A stretch of DNA of 64,000 nucleotides from Anthostomella pinea. Its lineage: Eukaryota; Ascomycota; Sordariomycetes; Xylariales; Xylariaceae. Below are positions 12,598 through 24,855 of this stretch, one piece after another (within the stretch, counting starts at the first letter, position 1; the number at the start of each line of letters is the position of its first letter). Position numbers and translations under genes: made by a program. Under the pieces are notes generated by a model. That model was not told the origin of the DNA. It saw only the letters and a program-made list of their open reading frames with translations, and did not search any database. The DNA is taken from NCBI GenBank assembly GCA_963556695.1, contig CAUWAG010000008.1, forward strand, positions 682,001 to 746,000. Direction: 5' to 3'.

Positions 12598-13284
12598 GTC
12601 CCTGTCTCCAGTTGCTCTTGTGCAAAGCTTACGTTGAAGTTGGCTTCGCGTCAACCAGCGCTCATGAGTATATATGTATGAGACTCCCGCGACACTTCTT
12701 CGTCTGTCCGATCGGCATAGCGGTACGCCTCGTCATGCAGAACGTACATAACTGGTAGCTTCAACAGCTCGCGCAGGTGGAGGGGCAGTAGGGGCAGTAG
12801 GGGCAGTAGGGGTAGTAGGGGTAGTACGACGGCAAAAACCGGGTTGGGCAGGCGGTGTACTCCACACTTTAAAGGGTCGACAGCTACATTAGTCACAGCA
12901 CAAGACGCGACGACATCTTTCTGGTGTCAAGGGTAAATATAACAATACGAAGAGTTCCCATTCGCAAAGGGTATGAAGTCTCGCCCAGATCCGAACTCCT
13001 TCATATCTCATCGCGTTCAAACGGTCGAATGTGTCCTGCTGTCAGGAAGAACAGAAGTTTTCATCGTCACCCCTAATCTGAGTTTCGTTCCCCTTTTCAC
13101 CCGTCTGTCCTGCAATTCCTGCCCCATCCATCCGCCATGACCCACCCCATAAGGGGACCCAACAGGTCAATTCATACCATACCATCTGACCGACCAGGGG
13201 AATCCATCGACGCAAACTGGCTTTGAAAATTGAGACGTTCTTCTCCTCTAATACCCGTGTTTCCCTAAGACGGGATTGCGACTT
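12564..13284. other. Intergenic region with a G-rich tandem repeat
   Basis: This is the upstream region of the methyltransferase gene and the 3' flank of the glutamine-rich gene. Apart from the leader microsatellite and the 9-bp tandem array at 12782-12826, no gene or further element is visible. Confidence 0.6.
12782..12826 (+). repeat. Five 9-bp tandem units, G-quadruplex-like
   Basis: Three copies of GGGGCAGTA followed by two of GGGGTAGTA. Five G4 runs spaced by five bases fit the pattern of a G-quadruplex-forming sequence on the plus strand. It is about 220 bases upstream of the methyltransferase start, so it could lie in that promoter. Confidence 0.85.
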
Positions 13285-16194
13285 TTAAACCATGGGCCAC
13301 ACCGGAGCCTTCATTAGAACCTGTCGCCCTCTAACCTCGACCGCAATGAAGCCTGCGAACCGGATTCTGGACGGATCTTTGGGCGGTGGAGCTGAGGCTG
13401 CTGCTGGTGGTGTCGCCGTGTCAGTAAGATTGGAGGCCGTACTGTTCTTTCTGCTCGCCGGATGCGCTGTGCCGCCAAGCATGTTCAACATACCACTTTT
13501 TGTCTTGTCTCGTTTGCTGGCCTTGTCGCCGTCCTTTGTGGGCTCCTCGGCGTCGTCCGCTGGCTCGGGTAGCGGGGGCAGTCCCGACTTCTCAGGCTCC
13601 ATAATGTCCGGTCGTATCGGGTCGCCTGGCATGGGATACGTCAAAGCAACATCACGACTCTCCAGAGGCAGGTTGGCTGCGATTCCCACGGCCAGTTCCA
13701 CAATCATTGACGCACTGCCGTCCACGCCCGCCGGCGGTGGATCCGACAAGTATTGGAAGAGCGTTGCCGTCAGATTACTGGTAGTCATTTTAGTAAAGTC
13801 CGTCCGATACTCGGCACTCTCGGGCGAGTTCAACATGTGTTGAAGACCCTCCAACGTCGCCATCCGCCATTGGACCACCTTTGTTGTGAGCGCTTCGAAC
13901 TCTTCTTGGCTATTCATGGTGTACGAGAATCGGCGGATGTTGTGCTCGATTTCTTTCAGGTGACAACTCAGGTCGACGTCGAGACTCGGGTGGAAGCACT
14001 TGTTGAAGATCTCGTCCACAATCCACCGAACGATGATAGCCCGGCCGACAGCAGTCATTTCTTGCTTGCCAGTCTTGAGCGCGTCCGGACTGACATACTT
14101 TTCAATCCAACCTGGCAGTGATCGCCAGTCTTTCCGTATGTTGAATGACAAGTTGTTGATGGCACCGTTCAGCCGGTTGAATCGTGTCGCGTACTCACTG
14201 TCGTCGAGCGCAGTCCGCGATTGCGACATGCGCTGCTTGGCCACAGCGTTCTGTAGCGTTTCCACTTGGGAGCCAAGCTGCTCAATCTGTGTCTTGCCGT
14301 CAAAGTAGAGTCTCTTCACATTCTTGTATTTCGTTACTGGGCCCCAGGTAAGCATTTTGTCAGCGGTGGATTCCAGGTAATTCTTACATAGATCCTTGAA
14401 CTGCTTTTCTGGATCCGCATCACGGTCTCCGGTGGACGGTTGAGGACTGTTTCGACCGCGGTCGTCCGCGCCGGCCCCGTCGAACTGCTGTCTATCTCCG
14501 ATACCGCTAGCACGGAAGTTGGGCGGGGCACCAGAAACACCAGGGGTCGGCGGCAGAGGGTTTAGCGATGGCATTGGTCCTTGACTGTGTCTATAACCAG
14601 GCGGGGGTCCGGGAGGGGGCTCGACAGATCGCATCGACTTGTCATTGTCTCCAGATCTGCGGTTCTGACCAGGTCCTCCGGGCGGGGCCATATTCTCGAC
14701 TTGAGCTGCTGGTGGCTGCGGTGAAACCTGTTGCTGGTTCAGGGGAGATTGGGATTCTTGCGGCGCTTGGCTGGTTGCGGGGGAGTCCTGTGCAGATTGT
14801 GAGTGGGCGGGTGTTTGCTCTGAATCACTGGTGGGCGATTCATGCGACAGCTGCGAGATGGTCTCGGGATTGGGCGGTTGTGAGCTCTCAGTACTGAGAT
14901 GACCAGCGTATAGGGACGGTCGACTATCGGCCTGGTATTGCTCGTGCGGGTGTGCGTATTGATACTGGTTATGAGCAGGATCGAGGAGAATCTGTCCGTA
15001 CAGCTGTGGCTGTCCCCCTTGGGTGTGTGCTTGGGCCTGAGCTTGGTGCTGGGCCTGTAGCAGCTGGGCCTGGTGGTGGGCGATTGCCTGCTGTTGGTGG
15101 TAGGCAAGGTCTCCGTGATTGTAGGGAGAGTTGGCGGCCTCGGGAGGGATGTGCCTGATGGTGTTCTGCAGCGTTTCTTGAGAGTTATGTAGAAGTAGTC
15201 CTGGGTTAGACTGAGCCGCGGCAAGGTAGGGGTCGTTTGCGATTTCGCCTAGGCCTCGACTTGGTGACGGGTGACTTTGCGACGGGTGTTGCTGGTGGTG
15301 CCGTGAGCTAGAGCTTGGAGGCGGAACCCAGTCAGGGTGGTCTATGGATCGCGACAACAAAGGCACGCCTCTCGAGGATGGCGTGTTACCTCGCTTCGAA
15401 GGGCGGCGAACAAGGCCAGGAGGACCGTCGTGGGCGGCTTCTTGGGCGTAATGGTCGGAAGGCGGCCTGCTGCTCGAGCCGGAGAGGATGTTCTTGAGCA
15501 GCTTGCGGGTCGACCGCTTTGATTCGGTGGGGGCCGTTTGGGTATTTGGTGGACCCGGGGGGACAATCGGCGAGGCCACGAGTGCGGTCTGGGACAGGTC
15601 GTCCTCCGAGTTGGAGGCGACGCCGTAGGGAGGCTGGGTCTGCAGAGGAGGAATCTGCTGCGAGTAGCGCGACGACTGGGAGCGCGAGACCAATTCGGCG
15701 AAGTTGTCGTGAGGCCCTTGTCGTGCGGTGTAGGTAGAAGCCGGTGAAGAAGCAGCAGCAGTGTTGGCTTGGGCTTGGGCTTGGCTGAGGGGTATCGAGC
15801 TCTGGCTCTGGGTCCGCGCAGCGGGGTTCAGGTTGCTCAGGTTGGGCGAGATGGTGAGGTTATTAGCAGTGCCAAAAGCGTCCGAATTCTGCTGACCCGA
15901 TTGGTTATTCGAAGTGTGCTGCGGCAGGCGCTGGTGTTGATGCTGTTGCTGATGTTGCTGTTGCGGTGGTTGCAGCGAGCCGATGGTGTTGTTGTCTGGA
16001 GGGGAGGGCGGTTCAGGTTAGCGTTGGCTTTACCACAATGGAACAACTTGAACCATTTTTAGAACCTGTTTGTTTACCCAGGCGGCAAGTGCACGCTTGT
16101 CGCAACCACCGGGTTTCTTTCTTATTGCTTTCTTTTTTTTCTTTTGTTCTCAGTACTTATGGAAGACATGCGACCGACCTTTATTGTGTTGAGT

Positions 16195-16235
<41 letters not shown>

Positions 16236-16620
16236 GCGGCAGTGGGGGCTGCTGCTGCTGTGATTGCTGTGATTGCGTACGATGAAAGGAGTCGCCTGGG
16301 TTTTGGCCCGGTGGTGGTCCGGACGACGCTGAAGGGGGAGTCTTATTAGAGTCACCGGTGGCGGCAGAGACACGACGACCAGCCTGGGCTTGTTGAGAGG
16401 CAGAGGCTGCAGCAGACGACGAGGGAGAAGAAGCAGCTTGCGACGAAGGGGGCGGTGCTGCACCTCCAGCGCTGCCCGCCGTCTGCGCCTGGTGCTGCTG
16501 CTGGGCCTGCTGCTGCTGGAGCTGCTGTTCCAGCTGCAATTGCTGCTGCTGCTGCTGCTCATTGACCAGATGATGCTGCGATCTGTTCGTGTGTTTGGTT
16601 AGACGGCCGAAGGAGGGCAT
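13285..16620 (-). CDS. Large glutamine-rich conserved fungal protein
   Basis: Predicted 1050 residues in two exons on the minus strand, 16620-16179 and 15995-13285. Residues 1-670 are low complexity, rich in Q, S, P and H, with a run of 14 glutamines near residue 130 encoded by a CAA repeat (about 16195-16237 in the genome). From about residue 675 to 930 a compact, probably helical part starts with DPEKQFKDLCKNYLEST and includes WGPVTKYKNVKRLYFDGK and RAIIVRWIVDEIFNKCF; it looks like a folded conserved domain. The C-terminal end is again S/P/A-rich but finishes with a structured-looking VEVRGRQVLMKAPVWP. No signal peptide or membrane segment. I do not recognise the function; a nuclear or scaffold role would fit the composition but is only a guess. 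Confidence 0.85.
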
Positions 16621-19507
16621 AATGCAAGTCGCTCCCTATCTTTGGGCAGTGGCGGAAAAAGAGAGCGCGCGCGCGGTTCGGTGCGCAAACAAAGCGAACT
16701 TCAATTGCAGCAGTGCAGTATCCAGTGTTCCAGTGTTCCAGTGTTCCAGAGTTCAGAGTGCAGAGTCCAGGAGGACGGATTATTAGATAAGTCGCACGGG
16801 ATTGAACGATCTGGCTTATTCCTGGCTCCTGATTCGCCTGGCCGTGAGGGTAATTCCTGCGAGCTCTGCTGCATCCCCCTTTTACATGGGTTTCGTCGCC
16901 TTTCCAAATGGGCCTGCGCGAACGAGTTAGGTATTACCAGCTTACTTGTCGCGAGCGATGTCGGTTGGGTCTGCCGTGTGTGATTCGACAAAATGGCCGC
17001 TGTCTTCAAGAACTGGTGGCGCCAAATGTCTGTCTACCTGCCCTACATGTAGGTCGGTGGATTTCAACTTGTCAAGGAATGGGCGGAATGGCGGAATGGC
17101 TTGGGTTCAATCTTAGCTATCCAAGACGGTCGTCGATAGCGCTCCTATTGTCTTGCCTTTTTCTGGGGCGGCGCGAACGATGGAGCTGGATATGGATATC
17201 CCGCTATGGCGATTCCATGGGCTGTCAAAGGAAAGTTCCAAGTCTTGGTATCAGCGCGGCGGACACGGGTGATACGCATTCAACAGAGGCGACAGCAAGG
17301 GCAACCAAGGGCAACAAAGAGAAAAGAGACAAGGTCAGATTGGCAGCGCTTGGCGGAACGAACGAGGTCGTCTTCGGTCGTCTTCAAGTTCAAAGCGCCG
17401 ACGCTCAGGTCAACAATTTTTTGACGAAGGATCCTGGTGACGCACAGGGGACCGGGGGAGGTGAGTTGTAGGTGGGAAGAGCCGAATTGTTTGTACGTCA
17501 GCTAGTTGCCAGTTGGGAGGATTTCCTACTGGGCTCGACTCGAAGTCGGGCCTCGTCAAATGATCAAATCAACCTGACCACCGTAACATCTCAAGTGCCG
17601 TCCAGTCTCTTCCTCACCGGGTTGCTGTTCTCTCGACTACATGTACCTACGGGGAACTCCCCTAGCTTCCCACATACAAGTAACTGTAATAATAAAAGAG
17701 ATGGACCCCAGACTCTTTCTGAGAGATCTGAAACATTATTAGGCGGGGAGGCGGGTGGCTATCGTACTAGGCCATGTAGTATAAAATCATGCTTCTCGGG
17801 CTTCGGCTTCGGGACTAATAACAATTTCTTGAACACCTCCAACGAGGCTCAACTCGGCCTTGATTAAAGGACATACAAATCTCGACATGTCGCTGCATAG
17901 CACTATATCTGCAACGTGTGGATGGACATGCCGTACTCAACACCAACTGCATAACACAAATCGACGGCAAATGTCCACCGAATACCGAGGCCCCAAATTC
18001 CAAAGCGGATTCGATGGATAGATTGCGGGTTTGCCAGCGGGGGAGGCCCTGCGCTATGGCGCTAGCTAAGCAAGTAGGTGGAGCTGTTGGCACTCGCTTC
18101 CTGCAGCTTCCTATAAATAGATTCCGGTGCGGGATGAATCCGATCTTTTGTGAAGACCTCAGTCCTCACCAGCCCTGCTTCTCACAAAAAAAGAACGCAA
18201 TATCTCTGCACGCATGTAAAAGACGCAGACGTCATCTTCATCAGACTGCCCACCTCACTGCAACCAAACCTCACCCTCCGAGTCGGCTGTTGCTGGTATA
18301 CAATAACGTTGATGGCGTCTACAGTCATGTCTTGCCCGTTTCGGCCTTCAAATGTTCAGCTTCTAACCTGTCAGCCTGTACACAGACAGCGCACACTTGG
18401 GGTGTCCCGATCCAGGTTTGTGAAGTTGCCTGAAGGCTGAGAATGCAGCTGGGTGACTGCAAGGAAACAGGTAACATAAGGTAGGTAATAATAGTACCTA
18501 TGATATATTGAGAGCCGCAGGCACCCGGCAGCCTCCTATAACGGCGGCACTTCCAAACAGTTATTCCCCAGCTGCAGTTGCGGCTGCAAGAGCGCGCCGC
18601 TGATCATTTCCGCGAGCAGCTGGCTAGAGCAGGAGGCAGAGTTGCAATGCGTGATGAGGGAGATTGGACATCGTCAGCTTCGTCCGGTTGAGACGTGCTG
18701 CAGGATAACTACCTCATGCAGGCTCACCGCTGATGAGTGAGAGCCCACGGGGAGTTTCAAATCTTCAATACAACTGTAATATATGCATGGCGGTTGCACT
18801 GCGCACCTTGAACCCATGGTCAGCCTGAAATGTCAACGATAGCCTTCCCAACATGTGGGACTCACTAAGCCCTACGGTCGAACGGACAGAAAGCCGCATC
18901 TCATCGAGGCCGAGTAAGAATATTGAAGTATTTCATCGACGAACGTTGATAGACCGCAGTGCAGTCGGCTCAAAGGAAAATTGGGGGCCAGGCAGCCCAG
19001 GTGGCATCGCTGAACAGCGAGTCTAGCGACTTCGAGCAAGAAAGTGAGTTCCCATGTAGGCCGAAAAGCTTTGCCTGCGGTCTCTTCACTCATCCCATCA
19101 CTGTGATTAGGAGATCACAGTGGCTTGTGACGTAGATTGGTGAGCTCAACTTGAGTACGACCACCCGATTCGAGCCACACTGTGGCTCCGGGGCTGCATC
19201 CGGGTCCGACGTTAGATGACCATGGGGCACAACAAACAACTGGTCAGTTCGAAGGCGCGGGAATACTCCCGTCCGTCTGTAGGAAGAAAGTGACTATGAA
19301 GAAGCAAACAATCTATCGTCTTGTTGAGTATGAGTGTCTACCTAGGTGCGAGTGGTGATTACCACTGCACAGTGCCGCTTCCGAGTCGACACGCGCAAAC
19401 CAGATACAACCAACATCACCTGTGGCGGCTGGCAGGTCCCAGCGCCTTAATTTCAGAGTCCTCGCGTGCCTGCCAGCCGACACCACAAAAGCATCCCTCA
19501 CGTGAAC
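16621..19507. other. 2.9-kb gene-poor region
   Basis: It begins with the promoter side of the glutamine-rich gene. A short direct-repeat cluster of CCAGTGTT units lies near 16722-16751. Open frames near 16.9-17.5 and 17.9-18.4 kb lack plausible starts, splice patterns or recognisable protein sequence, so I do not call genes here. Confidence 0.55.
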
Positions 19508-20404
19508 ATGTTTCGGCAAGCGACATCGAGCCTCCGAAGCTCAGTCTCGAGAGCTGCCGGGATAAGGGTAGTGCCGCCAATTGCGCGCGGCCGAGGAAAT
19601 ACCAATAGCCACCAGTTCTTCTCGCAGCTACGCCCCAGACCCCATCGCAACAATGCAAGGGCGCCACATGCAAGCCTCGTGCCGGGCCCTGGACCCCGTC
19701 AAGACGGATCGAAGAACAACAACAATATGCTGGCCAGCAGGGCGACCGCCACCATCATCGTCATCCTGGTGACGCTCTTCGTCGACATCAAGAAAGCCGG
19801 CGAGAGGTTGGGGAGGAAGCCCGGGTCCGACATCAAAGACCTGGATGCCGAGACGCAGCACGGCGTCGAGATGGTCAACGTCATCTTCGAGACCGTCGGC
19901 ATGCTGGTCCGCGACGAGACCGCCGAGACGCTGTCCACCTTCTGGGCCGTCGGCCGCGCCGTGCTCGGCGACTTCTTCGCCGCCGGCAGCGAGGTCGCGG
20001 AGCACGGCTCCGTCCCCCTGCCGGAGTCGGCCGACAGCCCCGAGGCGCAGATCTTCTCCGTGCCGGATTCCTACGACCCGGAAAAGCGGTTCGTGGTGTA
20101 CCAGGCCTTCGTCCGCGTCGATGACCGGGACCGTGAGGGGGCCGGCGGCCGGGTTGATGACGGATTGAAACCGGGCGTCGAGCACCGCCTGATGGACGAT
20201 TTTGAGGCGCGACGGGCGGAGCTGGGGACCAACCGCGGGCTCGTCGTCTGCGTGTTCGGCAAGGGGGCCATCCAGACCTTCTACTTCGATGGCCACCGGT
20301 GGATTGAGTGCATGATCTACGAGATCTCGCACAACAGCAAGAGAGACGTTGCCATTGCGGCCGAAAGCGACATGTCTATGATGCCGGGGGAGGGTGACTA
20401 CTGA
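19508..20404 (+). CDS. Hypothetical protein with mitochondrial-type N-terminus
   Basis: Single-exon frame of 298 residues. The ATG at 19508 gives MFRQATSSLRSSVSRAAG, an arginine- and serine-rich start without acidic residues that looks like a mitochondrial presequence; the upstream extension has no ATG. A hydrophobic segment, ATATIIVILVTLFVDI, lies near residues 80-95. The remainder is acidic and high in GC, with FVVYQAFVRVDD and GTNRGLVVCVFGKGAIQTF stretches. I do not recognise a family. High GC at third codon positions supports coding. An accessory, lineage-restricted gene is likely. Another reading is that the opposite-strand frame of similar length (20473-19628) is the gene, but its sequence looks less protein-like. 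Confidence 0.55.
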   Translation: MFRQATSSLRSSVSRAAGIRVVPPIARGRGNTNSHQFFSQLRPRPHRNNARAPHASLVPGPGPRQDGSKNNNNMLASRATATIIVILVTLFVDIKKAGERLGRKPGSDIKDLDAETQHGVEMVNVIFETVGMLVRDETAETLSTFWAVGRAVLGDFFAAGSEVAEHGSVPLPESADSPEAQIFSVPDSYDPEKRFVVYQAFVRVDDRDREGAGGRVDDGLKPGVEHRLMDDFEARRAELGTNRGLVVCVFGKGAIQTFYFDGHRWIECMIYEISHNSKRDVAIAAESDMSMMPGEGDY

Positions 20405-23109
20405 TTTCGGATCTGGCGAGGCGATCGTAGAGGTCGAAGCTGTCAGCACTGGGTCCTTGGTTGCGTATACCATATTCAGTGGCTCGGAATTTTATCAGTG
20501 TGGCACTATTGGGTGTTGTACGTTCTTCTGTGTTTATAACTTATGATAAGAGTCGAGCATGGCAGTAGCTAGCTATTCTGTTCCCGCGCATTCCTACTGT
20601 GAGAAGATCAAGACCTGGTCGCCTGCTTTCTTGGGATGTAGAATAAGCGAGAAGGTGAGGTGGTTATACAGGGTCGTTCCATATGTTCGCGAGGTCCTGA
20701 TCGCGGGCTTCTCTCCCCCAAGTGTACGTGGCGCGGGGGACCGTCGATGCCACTGCCGTTTGTAATGTTCTTGACCAGACACGGTCCAGATGAAGGATTG
20801 CTGGACCTGTCCCTATCGAATCAGTGTGTCTGGCGGTGAAAATAGGAGGCCATGTGTAGCTTCATGAGCGATGAGCGGGGGGATTCCCAGGCCTCTGTGG
20901 CTTCGACACTCGACCCTATCGCGTATCCTACCATCGTACGAAAGGGTGTATAACATGACACTTCCATTACTGCCAACACTTCCTATTCCCGTATTCGAAC
21001 CGTGCTACGTGCTCAGCTAGTTTCTGTCGATGCTGATACTGCACAGCTCCGATGGGAATCTTGACCGCCGCCTTGCTGTCAAGCGCAGCCACGTGTCTCG
21101 AAAATGCATCAGAATCCTCGCGTGTCATCTTGTGCTCACTTTTCTGAGTATCTACCTCCCAAGGAGTCTACAGGTCGTAAGATAGAACATGTTGTGAACA
21201 GACGAAGGTCGGAGTGCGCCTTCAGATAGTCAGTCACCAAGAGAAGATGCTACCCTGCCAGTTGTGTCGGTACTCGTGCTACGGCTCTGTTTGGACATGA
21301 CTCGGTCAGTTCATGTTTCAGCGGTGAGGAACGGTCGATGCTGCTTTTTATAGCATGTGGTTCATTTCATTGTGTGGCATCAACCGAAAAGGAGGTGAAG
21401 ACCACCTTATCGTCGGAACGCGGCAATTGACAGAGAGCCCAACCATACAGTCTCAGGGGCCGGCAAGATTCAGTATGTCTGATTAAAGACATGAAGTCAC
21501 ATGAAAAGCAGGCAGCTACATAGCAGCATAATCGAGAGGTTGCCTGCATTCAATGTTGATCCCGCATGACCCATTCGTGACTCCCCAGGCCCGAACGGGA
21601 TCGGGAGACGGCGGGTGGCTTGCGTTATTGCCGAATACGTATGTGGAAGAGAGCGGCGAGGAAGGAAATGGCAAACATCGGCATGTGGGTAGTTGCAGGC
21701 AATCTTCAGCGGCCGCTTGCCGAGGGTTTGTGTAGCCTCTATCCGCAAACGAAATACACTGACTCGGACTGACAGGTTGGTGGCTTCGAGGCGCACCCAA
21801 AAGCTATCCTGTGTAATCTCGGAAGTTTCCTAATACCTCACAGTTCGGTTGTCACCCGAGGATGAGCAAGCCCAGTTGTCGTGTTCCAGTTCGTGTTCGT
21901 CGTCTTATCCGGACCCCGGTTGCACACCGCCAAGAAAAAGGGGTAATGCTTGGAGCCTGTACGAAGAGATGGCCGTGGCCTCCTTGAAGCGAAACACAGC
22001 CAAACGCTTGCAGAAGTTTGTTCGAATTGATGGCAGAACACGATTGGAGACTTCGCTTCCATAACGTGGCGAACAACTTGATAGCTATGGATTCCCTCGC
22101 TCGAGGTCCAGCAATTGCTGCACACACGTATCTATCTGTGCTCCTTATCAGAATCTGTCTGGCGCTCGAGTTCCACGCTGTCTGGGACGTTAGATTTTCT
22201 AGAACGCTGGAAGTTGGCAGGGAACCCTGATTCACAGACTCCCGTCTGTTGTTGGTAGGATATCCTGACTTAGGTAGGTACGTAGATACCACAGCGGTAG
22301 AGTAAGTAGTGCTGTGCCCGTCGGGCAAGAACAGCCCAGACTTGGTTATAACTTGTAAGGGGCGAGCCGTCCTCCTCACGGTTGCCTTGCCGTCTGACCC
22401 ATTTGATCCAGATTGGCGGGTTTTGCTCGCTTCGGATGCGGCTGTGAACTATCTCTTCCGACTCTTCCCTGTGATGTCACAATTTCGCACCTCGATTGCT
22501 GTCTACCTGGGTATGTGACACCTTCATAAACTCATCTGGATGTCCGCTCTCCTCGAACGGGAGGCTCATCTGCCATAATCTTCAAGCATCGCGGATAGAG
22601 AGAGAGAGGGCTCCTGGCTGCAGCCCTCGGATAGCCGCATAGACAACTCGTGGGTTGCTGTGACCTAGACCTTTGTTCAAGGTGAGCTGGTTGCTAGCTC
22701 AGTGAGGTAGCCAACGCCTTGTGCACAGTTGACGTCTTCGCTGCGGAAAAGCCATATCATTTATACGGAGCGGTGTAAGAAAGAGGCAGGAACTGGAGGT
22801 AGCCAACAAAAGTATGTCCACCTGACTGTTGACAAACAGTCACAGGGCCATCTGCATGCCGATTGCTGGGTTGAGTCACATGGCAGTGCGCCTGCACCTT
22901 CCTTATAAGATGGCAATGTTTGCCCGCCAATCTGGTAGTATGAAGGAGTCTTCGCTCGATACTGAACAAACACCCAATACTTCCTCCACTGCACCTACAA
23001 CTCCAAATCCAACGACCTCCTGACCTCAACTGCAAACAGCCTCCTCGCCTTAGACTGCAGACAGCCTTTCTCGCCTCCTTCACCGATTGGACTCCCAACA
23101 GACCCCACA
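20405..23109. other. 2.7-kb region without a recognisable gene
   Basis: Composition is normal and the sequence is unique-looking. Short open frames occur on both strands but none has a recognisable product or convincing exon structure. A TATA-like region and the promoter of the small secreted protein gene must be near 22.9-23.1 kb. Confidence 0.5.
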
Positions 23110-23798
23110 ATGCAGTTCCTCCTCGTTGCCAGTCTGCTTCTGCAAGTAGTAGCGAGTCTCCCGTGGCCCATTACGCGAGCCACGCGTGCAAGCAGGCCGC
23201 GACACGGAAGCCTGACTTGGCTCGAACTCGCCCAGTTCCACTTTGAAGACTATGGCCTGACCAACCTGTGCGTCGAGTGTAACAAGGGCGAAGCTTCTGA
23301 TCCCATGTTCGACTGCCTGCTCAAGTGTAAGCTACTCATCCGAAGTAACAGTGACTCACTGCTTTTGACTAACTTCCGCTTGCAGTTGACTGGATGGACC
23401 CCAATGTCAACCATACATGTCATTGCGAGAAGGACTGGCAGTGGGATGGGGTCACCAAGGAGAACGGCCCGAACAACACCTACAACACGGACTACTTCGT
23501 CTGCAAGTCGGAGATTGCCGAGACGTTCCAGTTCAAGTTCGTGACGATGACCGACTTAGGAGCGTTTACTCTCATGCTGTCGCACATCTTCAGAGACTCC
23601 AAGTATGTCTGACCCCTAACCAGATCGAAGAGACATCCGAATTGATACGTGGTACCCAGAGACTTCCCCAGTCCAACAGTTGCCAATCTGTTTGGGCAAA
23701 CCAACCTCACGTTGGTAAGCCAAGAAGTATCTGACACCTCTCTCATCTACTTCACGCCCGACGCCATCAAGGCGAAGATCATCGGTGTTACTATCTGA
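23110..23798 (+). CDS. Small secreted cysteine-containing protein, effector-like
   Basis: Predicted 190 residues in three exons: 23110-23326, 23386-23602 and 23660-23798. Residues 1-16 (MQFLLVASLLLQVVAS) form a clear signal peptide. The mature protein has six cysteines (NLCVEC, MFDC, HTCHC and FVC), which could form three disulfides, and possible N-glycosylation sites at NHT, NTY and NLT. All splice phases agree; the third exon is chosen because it keeps a long open frame ending VTI at a TGA. I recognise no family. Small size, secretion and even cysteine number resemble fungal effector candidates, and the position in a gene-poor region beside decaying genes fits, but this is inference. The last intron (57 bases) has its CTAAC branch site unusually far from the acceptor, so the 3' end is less sure. 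Confidence 0.65.
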
Positions 23799-24298
23799 TT
23801 AACTCGGCATCGGATATGTCGACATGGTGTAAAAACCGGAAAGACTATGGACTAGGGCATACACCAATTTCACACTCATTTGCATCTTGGAAGGCGTCTT
23901 GGTGTCCAAGGCTAGAAGAGTAGTCGTTCATGGACGGCCGTCTAGAGACGACATGTTTTGGTCTGCAAGGCGATGATCTTTGCTTTACACTCATTGATGA
24001 GCCAACTGGATGCTAGTCTAGTGATCTATCCTCATTTTAATTGATCACATTTCATCTTGGACCGAATGGACAGCCTTAAAGTGTTGCGTGTTATAGCTCG
24101 AACACATATTGCCGTAGGTACATCTGTCGGCTAGAATCCCGCAATCATTAGGTACTTTGATCTCGACCCCCCTACTTCTCTGCTTCTCACGACGCACCAT
24201 TGAACTATTAATGGTGGCGTCCGCGGAGACAGTTAACGCGCTGCTTAACGCTTTGTTTGGGTACTAGGTATGATGTAAAGAAAGTGCTAAAGTAACTC
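23799..24298. other. Intergenic region, nothing recognised
   Basis: It is the 3' flank of the small secreted protein gene and the 5' flank of the peptidase relic. No gene, repeat or structured element seen. Confidence 0.5.
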
Positions 24299-24628
24299 AT
24301 GGCTGTGTACTTGCTGCCGGATGACGTGGCGGACTTCGTCTACCTGGTCCCCCCGACGACGTTCTTCGGCCAGACGAAGTCTCTGCACATGGTCCTCGAT
24401 AGAGCGAGCATAGATCTCACAGAAGCGGAGGCGGCGGATGACTGCCAACGGCTCATCACGCCGGAATATCTACGCAGCGTCTGCGACATCAGCGACCATG
24501 TGCCAGACCCGGCGAGTGGCAGTCACAGTGAGCCATACCCCGATATAGTTCTTACCCCTTTTTCGTGTCCTGGAGGGCTTCCCTTTGCCATCGGTTTCAT
24601 ATCCCCAGGGCACCACCTGAAGAGCTGA
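24299..24628 (+). pseudogene. Relic of an S53 (sedolisin) peptidase, pro-domain part
   Basis: A 109-residue frame contains LVPPTTFFGQTK and, some 35 residues later, CQRLITPEYLRSVCDI. This order resembles the end of the pro-domain and the linker before the catalytic domain of fungal tripeptidyl-peptidase-type S53 enzymes. Neither the upstream pro-domain nor the catalytic E/D/S domain can be found around it, so only a fragment remains. The assignment rests on two short motifs and is uncertain. Confidence 0.4.
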
Positions 24629-24855
24629 AGACCCGCCTGCGTCAGCTGCCCAAGCGAACAGCCACCAAGACCTCGGCAAGAGGCTGCATGCTCACAGCTC
24701 CCTACCTACTAAAGCCAACGATGCCCCGCTCCTACCAATCCCCGTCGATTAATATTCTGCTACTCATTAACATACCCATATTCCGCTCATATATGCGTGT
24801 TCAGATTTGACTACATCATCGAGGCAACGTGTAACTGGCCGGCAGAACGCTAGAG

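Noticed and set aside
17918..18433. 171-codon frame in the 16.6-19.5 kb gap
   Set aside because: No recognisable protein features, no plausible promoter or splice context; likely random.
19628..20473. 281-codon frame opposite the 19.5-20.4 kb gene
   Set aside because: High GC makes the reverse strand stop-poor. The plus strand has the presequence-like start and membrane segment.
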